Below, one piece after another: positions 33,633 through 43,250 of a stretch of DNA of 64,000 nucleotides (position 1 is the first letter of the stretch; the number at the start of each line of letters is the position of its first letter). The position numbers were made by a program, and so were the translations under genes. A model generated the notes under the pieces. The model was not told the origin of the DNA. It worked only from the letters and a program-made list of their open reading frames with translations, and made no database searches. This DNA is from Lederbergia sp. NSJ-179 (GTDB lineage: Bacteria; Bacillota; Bacilli; Bacillales; Bacillaceae_C), in NCBI RefSeq assembly GCF_022867885.1, contig NZ_JALIFP010000004.1, positions 1 through 64,000 of the forward strand, given 5' to 3'.

Positions 33633-36143
33633 ATGGTAGCTTTTCTTAATAAAATATTTGATCCCAATAAACGTGATCTTAAACGATTAGAAAAAATGGC
33701 TGAGAAAATTGATCAACTGGCACCAGATATGGAAAAATTGTCAGATGAAGAACTTCGCAATAAAACGGATGAATTTAAAGAAAGATACCAAAAGGGTGAA
33801 TCTTTAGACCATCTATTAGATGAGGCATTTGCTGTTGTCCGAGAAGGCTCCCGTCGTGTGCTTGGCCTTTACCCATATCCTGTTCAACTTATGGGAGGCG
33901 TTGCTCTCCATGAAGGAAATATAGCAGAAATGAAAACAGGTGAAGGGAAAACCTTAACAGCGACAATGCCTGTTTATTTAAATGCTCTTACAGGAAAAGG
34001 CGTACATGTTGTTACGGTCAACGAATATTTGGCCAGTCGGGATGCGACAGAGATGGGAGAACTCTATCAATTTCTTGGTTTAACGGTCGGACTTAATTTA
34101 AACAGTATGTCAAAAGAAGAGAAAAAAGAGGCCTATGCCGCAGATATTACGTATGGAACGAATAATGAGTTTGGCTTCGACTATCTTCGTGACAATATGG
34201 TGTTGTATTTGGAACAAAAAGTACAACGTCCCCTTCATTTTGCGGTCATTGATGAGGTTGACTCTATTCTTATTGATGAAGCGCGGACTCCTTTGATCAT
34301 TTCGGGGCAAGCACAGAAATCAACACAATTATATTTACAAGCAAATGCATTTGCCGGTATGTTAAAAAAAGAAGATGATTACACGTATGATGAAAAAACA
34401 AAAGGTGTTCAATTAACGGAAGAAGGAATTAATAAAGCAGAAAGATTCTTTAAAATTGATAATTTATTCGATCTTTCTCATGTTGTGCTTAATCATCATA
34501 TTAACCAAGCTTTGAAAGCCCATGTTAGCATGCATGCAGATGTTGATTATGTTGTCCAAGAAGGCGAAATTGTCATTGTCGACCAATTCACAGGTCGTTT
34601 GATGAAGGGAAGACGTTTTAGTGATGGACTCCACCAAGCGATTGAGGCAAAAGAAGGCGTCGAAATCCAAAGTGAATCGATGACCATGGCAACGATTACC
34701 TTCCAAAACTATTTTCGGATGTATGAAAAGTTAGCAGGAATGACAGGAACGGCTAAAACGGAGGAAGAGGAATTCCGTAATATTTACAATATGAGAGTTA
34801 TTTCTATTCCGACAAATTTGCCTATTATCCGGGAGGATCGTTCGGACTTAATCTACGCTTCAATGGAAGGGAAATTTCGTGCGGTGACCGAGGACATTTA
34901 TGAACGTCATCAAGCCGGGCAGCCGATACTTGTTGGGACGGTTGCAATTGAAACATCGGAACTTGTCTCTTCTCTTTTAACCAAAAAAGGTGTTAAACAT
35001 AATGTCTTAAATGCGAAAAACCATGGGAGAGAAGCGGAAATTATTGCAGAAGCTGGGCAGAAGGGCGCTGTCACGATTGCGACAAATATGGCTGGACGCG
35101 GAACCGATATAAAACTTGGGGAAGGCGTAAAAGAGCTTGGCGGATTAGCGGTCATTGGAACAGAACGCCATGAATCGCGCCGGATTGATAATCAGCTCCG
35201 AGGACGTTCTGGTCGTCAAGGAGATCCTGGAGTAACCCAATTTTATCTTTCAATGGAAGATGAGCTTATGCGTCGATTTGGCTCTGAAAATATGAAATCG
35301 ATGATGGAAAAATTAGGAATGGATGATACACAGCCAATCCAAAGTAAAATGGTTACCAAGGCAGTCGAGTCTGCGCAAAAACGTGTGGAAGGTAATAACT
35401 TTGATGCCCGGAAACAATTACTTCAGTATGATGATGTCCTTCGCCAACAAAGGGAAATCATTTATCAACAACGCGATGATGTGATGAGTTCAGAGAATTT
35501 ACGTGATATTATCGAAAAAATGATTCAATCTGTCATAGATCGGGCAGTGGCTAGACATACAGCTGAACAGGAAGAAGAGGAATGGAATTTACAGGGATTA
35601 CTTGATTATTTGAATGCCAATGTTCTAACTGAAGGGGATCTGACTGTTGCTGACTTGCAAAGAAGAGAACCGGAAGAGATGAAAGAATTAATCTTTGATA
35701 AAGTGAAACAACATTATGATGAAAAAGAGGAACTTTTAACACCAGAACAAATGCGTGAATTTGAAAAAGTGATTTTACTGCGTTCTGTTGATACAAAATG
35801 GATTGACCATATTGATGCAATGGATCAGCTTCGTCAAGGGATACATTTGCGTGCCTATGGACAAATTGACCCGCTAAGAGAGTATCAAAGTGAAGGCTTC
35901 GTTATGTTTGAAAACATGATTGAAGCGATTGAGGAAGATACAGCCAAATATGTGATGAAAGCTGAAATACGAAATAATTTAGAACGGGAAGAGGTTGCGA
36001 AGGGTCAAGCCGTCAATCCAAAAGAAAGTGAAGGAGAGGTTAAAAGAAAGCCGATTCGAAGAAGTGAAAAAGTCGGTCGTAATGAACCTTGTCCTTGCGG
36101 AAGTGGTAAAAAATATAAACACTGTCATGGTAGATTAACTTAA
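33633..36143 (+). CDS. secA: Preprotein translocase ATPase SecA
   Basis: The 836-residue motor that pushes unfolded preproteins through SecYEG. Walker A MKTGEGKT is at residues 100-107, the DEAD-like motif is [17 protein letters not shown], the helicase C motif is [16 protein letters not shown], and [20 protein letters not shown] follows. The C-terminus has the zinc-binding [16 protein letters not shown] 33633 is chosen since AGGGGAG (33617-33623) gives good spacing; TTG 33627 is too close. Followed by prfB, as in all Bacillus. Confidence 0.97.
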   Translation: MVAFLNKIFDPNKRDLKRLEKMAEKIDQLAPDMEKLSDEELRNKTDEFKERYQKGESLDHLLDEAFAVVREGSRRVLGLYPYPVQLMGGVALHEGNIAEMKTGEGKTLTATMPVYLNALTGKGVHVVTVNEYLASRDATEMGELYQFLGLTVGLNLNSMSKEEKKEAYAADITYGTNNEFGFDYLRDNMVLYLEQKVQRPLHFAVIDEVDSILIDEARTPLIISGQAQKSTQLYLQANAFAGMLKKEDDYTYDEKTKGVQLTEEGINKAERFFKIDNLFDLSHVVLNHHINQALKAHVSMHADVDYVVQEGEIVIVDQFTGRLMKGRRFSDGLHQAIEAKEGVEIQSESMTMATITFQNYFRMYEKLAGMTGTAKTEEEEFRNIYNMRVISIPTNLPIIREDRSDLIYASMEGKFRAVTEDIYERHQAGQPILVGTVAIETSELVSSLLTKKGVKHNVLNAKNHGREAEIIAEAGQKGAVTIATNMAGRGTDIKLGEGVKELGGLAVIGTERHESRRIDNQLRGRSGRQGDPGVTQFYLSMEDELMRRFGSENMKSMMEKLGMDDTQPIQSKMVTKAVESAQKRVEGNNFDARKQLLQYDDVLRQQREIIYQQRDDVMSSENLRDIIEKMIQSVIDRAVARHTAEQEEEEWNLQGLLDYLNANVLTEGDLTVADLQRREPEEMKELIFDKVKQHYDEKEELLTPEQMREFEKVILLRSVDTKWIDHIDAMDQLRQGIHLRAYGQIDPLREYQSEGFVMFENMIEAIEEDTAKYVMKAEIRNNLEREEVAKGQAVNPKESEGEVKRKPIRRSEKVGRNEPCPCGSGKKYKHCHGRLT

Positions 36144-36248
36144 GGGTAAGCTATGCTATATCGTGTTGGAGAAAACTCGTGAGGGACCATCCTTCACGAA
36201 GTTTTTCATGTGAATCCGAGATAAATCATATATAAGAGGTGTTCGTTT

Positions 36249-37347
36249 ATGGAATTATTTGAAGTAAGAACGGAGCTTGAAAATACGGCGGAACGCTTAG
36301 CCGACTTTAGGGGGTCTCTTTGACTTAGAGGAGAAGGAAACAAGGATCGCTGAATTGGATGAAAGGATGCTTGAGCCTGGTTTTTGGGACGATCAACAAA
36401 AGGCTCAAGCAGTCATTAATGAAGCGAATAGTTTAAAAGACCTTGTGAATGAGTATAAGGAACTTGCAGATCTTCATGAAAATCTTGAACTTACCCATGA
36501 ATTAGTGAAGGAAGAAAGCGATCCTGAGCTTGAAACTGAGCTTGAGACAGAATTAAAAGATCTTATCCAGCGTCTCCATCGTTTCGAGTTACAATTATTA
36601 TTAAGTGATCCCTATGATAAAAACAATGCCATCATTGAACTTCACCCAGGAGCTGGAGGAACAGAATCTCAAGATTGGTGTTCTATTCTGTTACGAATGT
36701 ATACACGCTGGGCTGAAAAAAGGGATTTTAAAACAGAAATCCTCTCCTATTTACCAGGGGATGAAGCTGGAATCAAAAGTGTGACGATGTTGATAAAGGG
36801 GCATAATGCCTATGGATATTTAAAAGCCGAAAAAGGCGTCCACCGCTTAGTTCGAATCTCTCCGTTTGATTCTTCTGGCCGCCGCCATACATCATTCGTT
36901 TCATGTGATGTTATGCCGGAATTTACCGATGAGGTGGAAGTCGATATCAAACAGGAAGATCTCAAAATTGATACGTATCGTTCTAGCGGAGCAGGTGGAC
37001 AGCATGTGAATACAACAGATTCGGCCGTCCGGATTACCCATTTACCAACAGGTATTGTTGTGACTTGTCAGAACGAAAGATCACAAATTAAAAACCGTGA
37101 AAAAGCGATGAATATGTTAAAAGCGAAGCTGTATCAACGTGAGCTCGAAGAAAAAGAAAAGCAACTTGCTGAAATTCGTGGGGAGCAAAAGGAAATTGGT
37201 TGGGGCAGTCAAATCCGCTCCTATGTGTTTCATCCTTATTCCATGGTCAAGGATCATCGCACAAATGAAGAAACAGGAAATGTGCAAGCTGTCGTAGATG
37301 GGGATATTGATGAATTTATTCATGCTTACTTACGTTCCCGGGTGTAA
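36249..37347 (+). CDS. prfB: Peptide chain release factor 2, made by programmed +1 frameshift
   Basis: The coding sequence is 36249-36320 joined to 36322-37347, giving 365 residues. The first 24 codons ([20 protein letters not shown]...) end at CTT TGA; the ribosome slips +1 at CTT and continues as [18 protein letters not shown]2 recognises UGA and UAA by its SPF motif ([12 protein letters not shown]) and triggers hydrolysis with GGQ ([12 protein letters not shown]), both present. Low RF2 lets the in-frame UGA stall and favours the shift, an autoregulatory loop. ATG 36249 is 11 bases after GAGG. Confidence 0.95.
36309..36324 (+). promoter_or_regulatory. RF2 programmed frameshift site
   Basis: AGGGGG TCT CTT TGA C: a Shine-Dalgarno-like AGGGGG (36309-36314) sits three bases before the slippery CTT (36318-36320) followed by TGA (36321-36323). 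This spacing is that of the conserved bacterial prfB frameshift signal. Confidence 0.95.
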
Positions 37348-37353
37348 ATGGAA

Positions 37354-37411
37354 GGCCAACAGGATGTTGGTCACTTAGACGTTGCCGCAGGACGCGGCGT
37401 ATTTAGTCTAA
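37354..37411. repeat. Dispersed hairpin repeat in the prfB 3' UTR
   Basis: CCAAC-AGGAT-GTTGG (37356-37370) and GCCGC-AGGAC-GCGGC (37384-37398), the second enclosed by TTAGAC (37375-37380) and GTCTAA (37406-37411). It lies between the prfB stop and its terminator, so it should be transcribed with prfB. Confidence 0.8.
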
Positions 37412-37427
37412 GATCGTATTCAAACAG

Positions 37428-37463
37428 AGGGCTGAAAGAGGCTGTAATCTTTCAGCCCTTTAT
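37428..37463 (+). terminator. Rho-independent terminator of secA-prfB
   Basis: AGGGCTGAAAGA (37428-37439) pairs with TCTTTCAGCCCT (37448-37459), followed by TTATT. Confidence 0.8.
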
Positions 37464-37610
37464 TATTCACAAACTTGTGATAATTACGGGAAGCCTTGAT
37501 ACAGATTACTCTAGCTAAATTCTTCCTATCAGCAACCCATTTTTTATCGTTTAATTAAAGTTCAATATTGGTATACTAAAATAGATCAATCTAAAAAAGG
37601 AGTTGTTCCC

Positions 37611-37964
37611 ATGAGGAAAAAATGGATGGGTTTATGTTTAGGACTTATGCTAGCGATTGGTCTTGCTGCATGTGGTACCGGAAATGATGCAAATGATAAT
37701 AATAATGGTGGAGAAACTGGTGGAGAAACTGGCGGAGAAACTGCGACAAATGACGCGGAAGAAATTGTAAAGAATAATTGTATCTCTTGTCACGGAGACA
37801 ACCTAGAAGGAAGGAATGGCCCAGCACTTGCTCAAATTGGATCTAAATTATCGAAAGATGAAATATTAGACGTAATCGAAAACGGCAGAGATGGGATGCC
37901 GGGTAATATCATTCAAGGCGATGATGCCGAGAAGGTAGCACAATGGTTGTCTGAGAAAAAATAA
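37611..37964 (+). CDS. cccB: Lipoprotein cytochrome c551
   Basis: A 117-residue membrane-anchored cytochrome. Lipobox LAAC puts the lipidated Cys at residue 21, followed by an Asn/Gly/Thr linker with repeated GGET units. The haem site is CISCH (57-61) and the sixth ligand is probably the Met in GRDGMPG. It carries electrons outside the membrane. The location between prfB and ftsE matches cccB of B. subtilis. Confidence 0.92.
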   Translation: MRKKWMGLCLGLMLAIGLAACGTGNDANDNNNGGETGGETGGETATNDAEEIVKNNCISCHGDNLEGRNGPALAQIGSKLSKDEILDVIENGRDGMPGNIIQGDDAEKVAQWLSEKK

Positions 37965-37971
37965 GAGTTCC

Positions 37972-38002
37972 AAAACGACAGTGGGAAAAGCTGTCGTTTT
38001 TT
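37972..38002 (+). terminator. Rho-independent terminator of cccB
   Basis: AAAACGACAG (37972-37981) pairs with CTGTCGTTTT (37991-38000), then TT. Confidence 0.88.
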
Positions 38003-38016
38003 AAATTTAAAGCTAT

Positions 38017-38142
38017 GACCGTTTAACAGCAATCTTGGACCATTTAGTATCGAGTTTCGACCAATTCCCCCCATCATTCGACCATTAAATGCCGAGTTTC
38101 GACCAATTAGCCTCCTCGTTCGACCATTATACATCAAGCTTG
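38017..38142. repeat. Tandem array of six 21-bp units
   Basis: Units begin at 38017, 38038, 38059, 38080, 38101 and 38122. Each starts GACC(A/G)(A/T)TT and ends TTC or TTG; the central ~9 bases differ, and units 2/4 and 3/5 are most alike, giving a 42-bp higher-order repeat. It begins 15 bases after the cccB terminator and is non-coding. Confidence 0.8.
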
Positions 38143-38221
38143 CCATGCCCCAGTAAATAACTATCATACTTTAGTCCTATTTATTTCTTCCTTTAGTTAG
38201 AAATGCCGAATTATGTAAAAG

Positions 38222-38241
38222 TTTAGAACAAAAGTTCTAAA
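38222..38241. promoter_or_regulatory. LexA/DinR-like palindrome upstream of ftsEX
   Basis: TTTAGAAC-AAAA-GTTCTAAA is a perfect inverted repeat containing GAAC-N4-GTTC, the core of the Bacillus SOS box (CGAACRNRYGTTYC). It lies about 40 bases upstream of TATAAT at 38283-38288. The outer C/G of the consensus are A/T here, so binding is uncertain. Confidence 0.4.
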
Positions 38242-38404
38242 AATGAAATATAACTGTAATGTAAAAGCCCCAAAGCTGATGTTATAATGAATTTGTTGTT
38301 AGATTTTGTCACGGATTGACGGCAATTTTCTTTTTTTGACAATCGAAAAATGGTTATTTTTACATAAAGTTTGAGGCGAATTTTTTAAAAGGTCGGGTGA
38401 GAAT

Positions 38405-39091
38405 ATGATTAAAATGCAAGATGTTGTGAAAAAATACCCGAACGGTATTATAGCCGCAAATCGTTTTAATGTTCATATAAAACAAGGCGAATTTATATAT
38501 ATTGTTGGTCCAAGTGGTGCCGGCAAATCCACTTTTATCAAAATGGTGTATAGAGAAGAAAAACCAACTTCAGGAAAAATCATAGTAGATGGCATCGATT
38601 TATCCTCGTTGAAAAATAGAAAAGTTCCATTTCTTAGACGAAATATTGGTGTAGTCTTCCAAGATTTTAAATTATTACCTACATTAACTGTTTTTGAAAA
38701 TGTAGCTTTTGCATTGGAAGTAACTGAACATCGTTCGAGAGATATTAAAAAAAGAGTGATGGATGTTCTATCAATGGTTGGTTTAAAACATAAAATGCGG
38801 ATGTTGCCCACTGAATTATCAGGTGGGGAACAACAACGTGTTTCTATTGCAAGATCGATTGTCAATAATCCTAAGATGATTATTGCGGATGAACCTACTG
38901 GGAATTTAGACCCTGATACAGCGTGGGAAATTATGAGTATTTTGGAGGAGATTAATCTCAACGGCACAACTGTCATTATGGCCACCCATAATAAACAAAT
39001 TGTGAATACAATTACTCATCGGGTTATTGCGATTGAAAATGGAAGAATTGTCCGTGACGAGCAGCGGGGGGAATACGGCTATGAAAATTAG
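38405..39091 (+). CDS. ftsE: Cell-division ABC ATPase FtsE
   Basis: A 228-residue ATPase. Walker A GPSGAGKST, Q-loop VFQDFKLLP, signature LSGGEQQRVSIARSIVNNP and Walker B MIIADEPTGNLDP are complete. With FtsX it controls peptidoglycan hydrolases at the cell surface, in B. subtilis CwlO during elongation. It overlaps ftsX by 11 bases. Confidence 0.96.
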   Translation: MIKMQDVVKKYPNGIIAANRFNVHIKQGEFIYIVGPSGAGKSTFIKMVYREEKPTSGKIIVDGIDLSSLKNRKVPFLRRNIGVVFQDFKLLPTLTVFENVAFALEVTEHRSRDIKKRVMDVLSMVGLKHKMRMLPTELSGGEQQRVSIARSIVNNPKMIIADEPTGNLDPDTAWEIMSILEEINLNGTTVIMATHNKQIVNTITHRVIAIENGRIVRDEQRGEYGYEN

Positions 39092-39971
39092 AACCATCGG
39101 TCGCCATCTAAGAGAAAGCTTCAAAAGTCTGCGCCGGAATGGTTGGATGACATTTGCTTCTATTAGCGCTGTAACAGTTACATTGTTGTTGGTTGGTGTG
39201 TTTCTTGCCATTATGATGAATATGAACAAATTTGCAACAGACATAGAAAATGATGTGGAAATTCGGGTACATATTGAAATGACTGCAAATCAAGAACAAA
39301 AGGATGAATTAGAGAAGAACATCAAAAAAATCCCCCAAGTGGAATCAGTTAAATTTTCCTCTAAGGAGGACGAGCTTAATCATCTCATTCAGACAATGGG
39401 CAAAGAATGGAGTCTGATTGGAGATGATGAAAATCCACTCCACGATGTTTTCATTGTCAAAACGAAAAAACCAAGTGAAACGGCAGGAGTGGCCCAAAAA
39501 ATCCGGGCACTTGATTCGGTTGATTCTGCCAAATATGGGGAGAAAAAGGTTGAAAGGTTATTTAGTTTGTTAGGGACAAGCCGTAATGTCGGCATTGTTT
39601 TAGTCATCGGTCTATTGTTTACGGCGATGTTTTTAATCTCTAACACTATTAAAATCACAATCTTTGCAAGAAGACGGGAAATTGAAATTATGAAATTAGT
39701 TGGGGCTACGAACTGGTTTATCCGTTGGCCATTTATATTTGAAGGAATTTGGTTGGGAATATTAGGCTCTATTATTCCGATCGCTATTGTGGCAACATCT
39801 TATTCTTATGGGTATGACTTTTTAGCAAAGCGGATTCCAGATGATTATTTCATGTCCCCGCTTCCATACACACCATTTGTCTATCAAGTAAGTCTATTGC
39901 TCTTACTGATTGGAGTCATAATCGGTGCGTGGGGCAGTTTCATTTCTGTTAGACGCTACTTGAAAGTATGA
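39081..39971 (+). CDS. ftsX: Cell-division ABC membrane protein FtsX
   Basis: A 296-residue protein with four membrane helices (residues ~22-45, ~170-192, ~220-245, ~265-290) and an extracellular domain between helices 1 and 2. The start MKIRTIGRHLRESFKSLRRN is typical. ATG 39081 has GGGGGG upstream and overlaps ftsE. The adjacent M23 hydrolase is its likely partner. Confidence 0.95.
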   Translation: MKIRTIGRHLRESFKSLRRNGWMTFASISAVTVTLLLVGVFLAIMMNMNKFATDIENDVEIRVHIEMTANQEQKDELEKNIKKIPQVESVKFSSKEDELNHLIQTMGKEWSLIGDDENPLHDVFIVKTKKPSETAGVAQKIRALDSVDSAKYGEKKVERLFSLLGTSRNVGIVLVIGLLFTAMFLISNTIKITIFARRREIEIMKLVGATNWFIRWPFIFEGIWLGILGSIIPIAIVATSYSYGYDFLAKRIPDDYFMSPLPYTPFVYQVSLLLLLIGVIIGAWGSFISVRRYLKV

Positions 39972-40035
39972 GGAATACTAGATTATGAAGGTTGGACAGA
40001 AGCAGAGATTTAAGGGGAGAAAGGGGGAACGATTC

Positions 40036-41364
40036 TTGAAAAGAAGTTCTGTATTATCGATGACACTGGCGACAACACTAATTTTTGGGGGAGTATTCTC
40101 GTATACGGGGAAAGCGCAAGCCTCTTCAAAGCTCAATGATTTGCAAGAGAAACAATCTGATCTTCATAATAAGAGGTCTATCCTAAATCAATCGATCGAT
40201 GAAAAGGATGGAGAAATCTCTAATATTATGAATCAACAAAATTTTGTTGAGGACGAGATTGAAAAGCTAGAGAGGCAAATTGCGGATACGGATCAAAAAA
40301 TCAAAGAAAAGCAGCTGCAGATTGATAACACAAAAGCTGAAATCGAAACATTAAAAGCGGAAATTAAGGACTTGAAAGAACGGATTGAAAAAAGAAACGA
40401 AGTCCTTCGTGATCGGGCAAGAAATATTCAGCAAAATGGTGGTTCCGTTCAATACTTGGATGTGTTTTTGGGGGCTGAAAGTTTCGGCGATTTAGTGGAT
40501 CGTGTTTCTGCTGTAACAACACTTGTTAGTGCAGATAAAAAGATTTTAGATGAACAGAAAGCAGATATGGAGAAACTGGAAGCTGATCAGAAAAAAGTTG
40601 AAGAAAAGCTAGAAAGCTTAAATAACATGTTAAAAGATTTAGAAGATTTACAGAATAGCTTAAAAGCACAAAATGAAGAAAAGAAAGAGCTCATGAAGGA
40701 ATTGGCTGCTCAGAAAAGCCATATCGAAAGTGAAAAGATGTCTCTTGAAGAAGAAGAAGAATTACTAAGAACGCAAGAGGCAACCTTGGAAAAGGCGATT
40801 CAACAAGAACAAAATAGGATTGCAGAAGAAGAAAGAAAAGCGAAAGAAGAAGCGGAAAGAAAAGCGAAGGAAGCGGCGGCAGTAACGAATAGCCCGTCAA
40901 CATCAAATTCGAAATCTAGTGGGTCGGGTGGTTCAACCGAGACAAGTTCAGCGACCCCGCCTGTAAGTTCAGGTACTTTCTCTTGGCCGGCGGTTGGAAC
41001 AGTTTCCTCTGGTTTTGGTGGAAGATGGGGGGCAACCCATTTTGGGATTGATATCGCTAATCGTACAGCAGTACCAATTGTTGCTGCAGCAGATGGTGTT
41101 GTTCATAGATCGTATCATTCTTCTAGTTATGGTAATGTCGTTTTTGTTATCCATCATATTGATGGGCAAACCTATGAAACAGTTTATGCCCATATGAGCA
41201 GCCGCAGCGTTTCAGAGGGACAATCTGTCAAGAAAGGCCAGAAACTTGGTGTAATGGGAAATACAGGTCATTCGTTCGGGCAACATTTACATTTTGAAGT
41301 CCATGTTGGTTTATGGAATGGAGCAAAATCGAACGCTGTAGATCCATTAGGATATTTAAATTAA
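40036..41364 (+). CDS. Secreted coiled-coil M23 peptidoglycan endopeptidase
   Basis: A 442-residue exported protein. A signal peptide ends near GKAQA-SS. Residues ~30-280 are a PcsB-like coiled coil (DVFLGAESFGDLVDRVSAV is the recognisable joint), then a Ser/Thr/Gly linker, then a LytM/M23 domain with zinc ligands in THFGIDIA and HLHFEVH. This architecture fits a cell-wall hydrolase activated through its coiled coil by FtsEX, encoded just upstream. TTG 40036 behind AAGGGGG is preferred; ATG 39985 would add a basic N-terminal stretch. Confidence 0.9.
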   Translation: MKRSSVLSMTLATTLIFGGVFSYTGKAQASSKLNDLQEKQSDLHNKRSILNQSIDEKDGEISNIMNQQNFVEDEIEKLERQIADTDQKIKEKQLQIDNTKAEIETLKAEIKDLKERIEKRNEVLRDRARNIQQNGGSVQYLDVFLGAESFGDLVDRVSAVTTLVSADKKILDEQKADMEKLEADQKKVEEKLESLNNMLKDLEDLQNSLKAQNEEKKELMKELAAQKSHIESEKMSLEEEEELLRTQEATLEKAIQQEQNRIAEEERKAKEEAERKAKEAAAVTNSPSTSNSKSSGSGGSTETSSATPPVSSGTFSWPAVGTVSSGFGGRWGATHFGIDIANRTAVPIVAAADGVVHRSYHSSSYGNVVFVIHHIDGQTYETVYAHMSSRSVSEGQSVKKGQKLGVMGNTGHSFGQHLHFEVHVGLWNGAKSNAVDPLGYLN

Positions 41365-41373
41365 GTGTAACAA

Positions 41374-41402
41374 AGTCGCATCTACGGGATGCGGCTTATT
41401 TA
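41374..41402 (+). terminator. Rho-independent terminator
   Basis: AGTCGCATC (41374-41382) pairs with GATGCGGCT (41388-41396), followed by a T-rich tail. It ends the ftsEX-hydrolase region. Confidence 0.7.
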
Positions 41403-41563
41403 TTTGTTAAAATCCAAAAAGATTATCCCTAAAAAGGGTGTGTCATTCTTATTTGAATAAAATCATCTTTCATAAGTCTGTGTTTTCATTTCAAGAATAT
41501 GCTAATATAGGGGAAGAAATGTCTCGTTTAAAAAAAGAAAAAATAATTATTTGAGGAGCTCAT

Positions 41564-43018
41564 ATGACTTATACAACGATTACGGCGGCTTTGGTCAGTT
41601 TAGCACTTTTATTAAATATTATCTTGGCTGTCTTCGTGGTATTTTTGGAGAGACGAGATCCTGGTTCGACGTGGGCATGGCTCTTGGTGCTATTTTTCAT
41701 TCCGGTTGCCGGCTTTATTTTATATTTGATTTTCGGTCAGAATTTAAGTCGAAAAAAAATGTTTGAATGGAGTGACCCTAATAAAATTGGCATTATGGAA
41801 ATTACCAAAAACCAGATTGAAATGCTACAAAAAGGCGAATTTCCCTTCCATGATACGAAAACAGCTCAGTATAAAGATCTAATTTATATGCTACTTGTTA
41901 ATGACCGCTCTATTCTTACTCAAGACAATCAAGTAGAAATATTTATCGATGGAAATGATAAATTCCGTTCCCTTTTGCATGATATAGACCATGCTCAAGA
42001 TCATATTCATTTAGAATATTATATTATAAGAAATGATAAGCTTGGGAAAGAGTTATTACAGATGCTCGTCAAAAAGGCGAAAGAGGGCGTAGACGTAAAA
42101 ATATTATATGATGCAATGGGGTCCAGAAGATTACCAAAAAAGTTTTTCAGACCATTGATTGAAGCTGGTGGGAAAACAAGTGCTTTTTTTCCAGCCGTAA
42201 TTCCTCACTTAAATTTACAGGTGAACTTTCGTAACCACCGTAAACTTGTCATTATTGATGGGGAAACTGGTTATGTCGGAGGATTTAATATTGGGGATGA
42301 GTATCTTGGTCTTAAAAAGAAATTTGGCTATTGGCGAGATACACATCTAAAGATTACGGGTAAAGCTGTTTTTGGAATGCAAACTAGATTTATCCTAGAT
42401 TGGAATCAGGCTTCCACAGCAAAAATTAAGTATGAGGATCGGCTTTTCCCTGAGATGGGTGCAAAAGGAGAGACAGATGTTCAAATTGTTTCAAGTGGAC
42501 CAGATTCGGAATGGGAACAAATTAAGTATGGAATACTAAAGATTATTTCTTCAGCTAAAAAATACATTTATATTCAAACTCCCTATTTTATTCCGGATGC
42601 GAGTGTGCTTGATGCTCTGAAGATCGCTGCTCTTTCTGGAGTGGATGTAAGATTGATGATTCCAAATAAGCCTGACCATGCTTTTGTCTATTGGGCAACG
42701 TACTCCAATGTTGGTGAATTACTAAAAACTGGAGCTAAAGTATATATTTATGATAATGGATTTATACATGCCAAGACTATTATTGCCGATGGAAAAATTG
42801 CCACTGTTGGTACAGCGAATACCGACGTCCGCAGCTTTAAGTTGAATTTTGAAGTAAACGCCTTTTTATATGATCAGAAACTTGTGAAACAATTAGTCGA
42901 TATTTTTCACGATGATATGAATCTCTCTCGTGAATTAAGCTTGGAGGAATATCAAAATCGTCCCCTTTATATTCGTTTTAAAGAGTCATTATCAAGACTT
43001 TTATCACCGATTTTGTAA
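41564..43018 (+). CDS. cls: Cardiolipin synthase
   Basis: A 484-residue membrane enzyme joining two phosphatidylglycerols into cardiolipin. Two N-terminal membrane helices (residues ~7-29, ~40-60) precede two phospholipase D motifs: NHRKLVIIDGE (His225) and HAKTIIADGKIATVGTAN (His402). Length and domain order are those of Bacillus ClsA. The ATG has GAGGAG 6 bases before it. Confidence 0.93.
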   Translation: MTYTTITAALVSLALLLNIILAVFVVFLERRDPGSTWAWLLVLFFIPVAGFILYLIFGQNLSRKKMFEWSDPNKIGIMEITKNQIEMLQKGEFPFHDTKTAQYKDLIYMLLVNDRSILTQDNQVEIFIDGNDKFRSLLHDIDHAQDHIHLEYYIIRNDKLGKELLQMLVKKAKEGVDVKILYDAMGSRRLPKKFFRPLIEAGGKTSAFFPAVIPHLNLQVNFRNHRKLVIIDGETGYVGGFNIGDEYLGLKKKFGYWRDTHLKITGKAVFGMQTRFILDWNQASTAKIKYEDRLFPEMGAKGETDVQIVSSGPDSEWEQIKYGILKIISSAKKYIYIQTPYFIPDASVLDALKIAALSGVDVRLMIPNKPDHAFVYWATYSNVGELLKTGAKVYIYDNGFIHAKTIIADGKIATVGTANTDVRSFKLNFEVNAFLYDQKLVKQLVDIFHDDMNLSRELSLEEYQNRPLYIRFKESLSRLLSPIL

Positions 43019-43042
43019 GGGGCTATCTTGATTCTGGAAAGG

Positions 43043-43250
43043 GTGGATCCATCAATAAAATGGTATACAATTGGTTCATTAACCTTCCCTGCCTCCTGGA
43101 TTGCCATTATGGGGCATGCGTCCTTACATCTGCAAGCCTCTATGTGTTTAAAAAGAAGCCATTAGCCGAGTGGTTTGGGAATGTAGGCAACTTATGTTTT
43201 ATTGGCTCTATTCCTAGTTTTGTGCAGAAGAAATGGAGGGTGCTTCATGA
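43043..43250 (+). pseudogene. Degraded small membrane protein gene before tlpA
   Basis: GTG 43043 (AAAGG just before) opens DPSIKWYTIGSLTFPASWIA, which resembles the start of a membrane protein sometimes found next to TlpA-type thioredoxins. The frame stops at TAG; a second frame gives FKKKPLAEWFGNVGNLCFI. No single frame is long enough for the full protein, so the gene seems frameshifted and truncated. The family assignment is from memory only. Confidence 0.4.

Noticed and set aside
38017..38142. CRISPR array
   Set aside because: The 21-bp units have no repeat-spacer structure: the conserved part is about 11 bases and there are no cas genes in the window.
40691..40906. Leu/Phe-rich minus-strand frame inside the M23 gene
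   Set aside because: It is an antisense shadow of the Glu/Lys-rich coiled coil.
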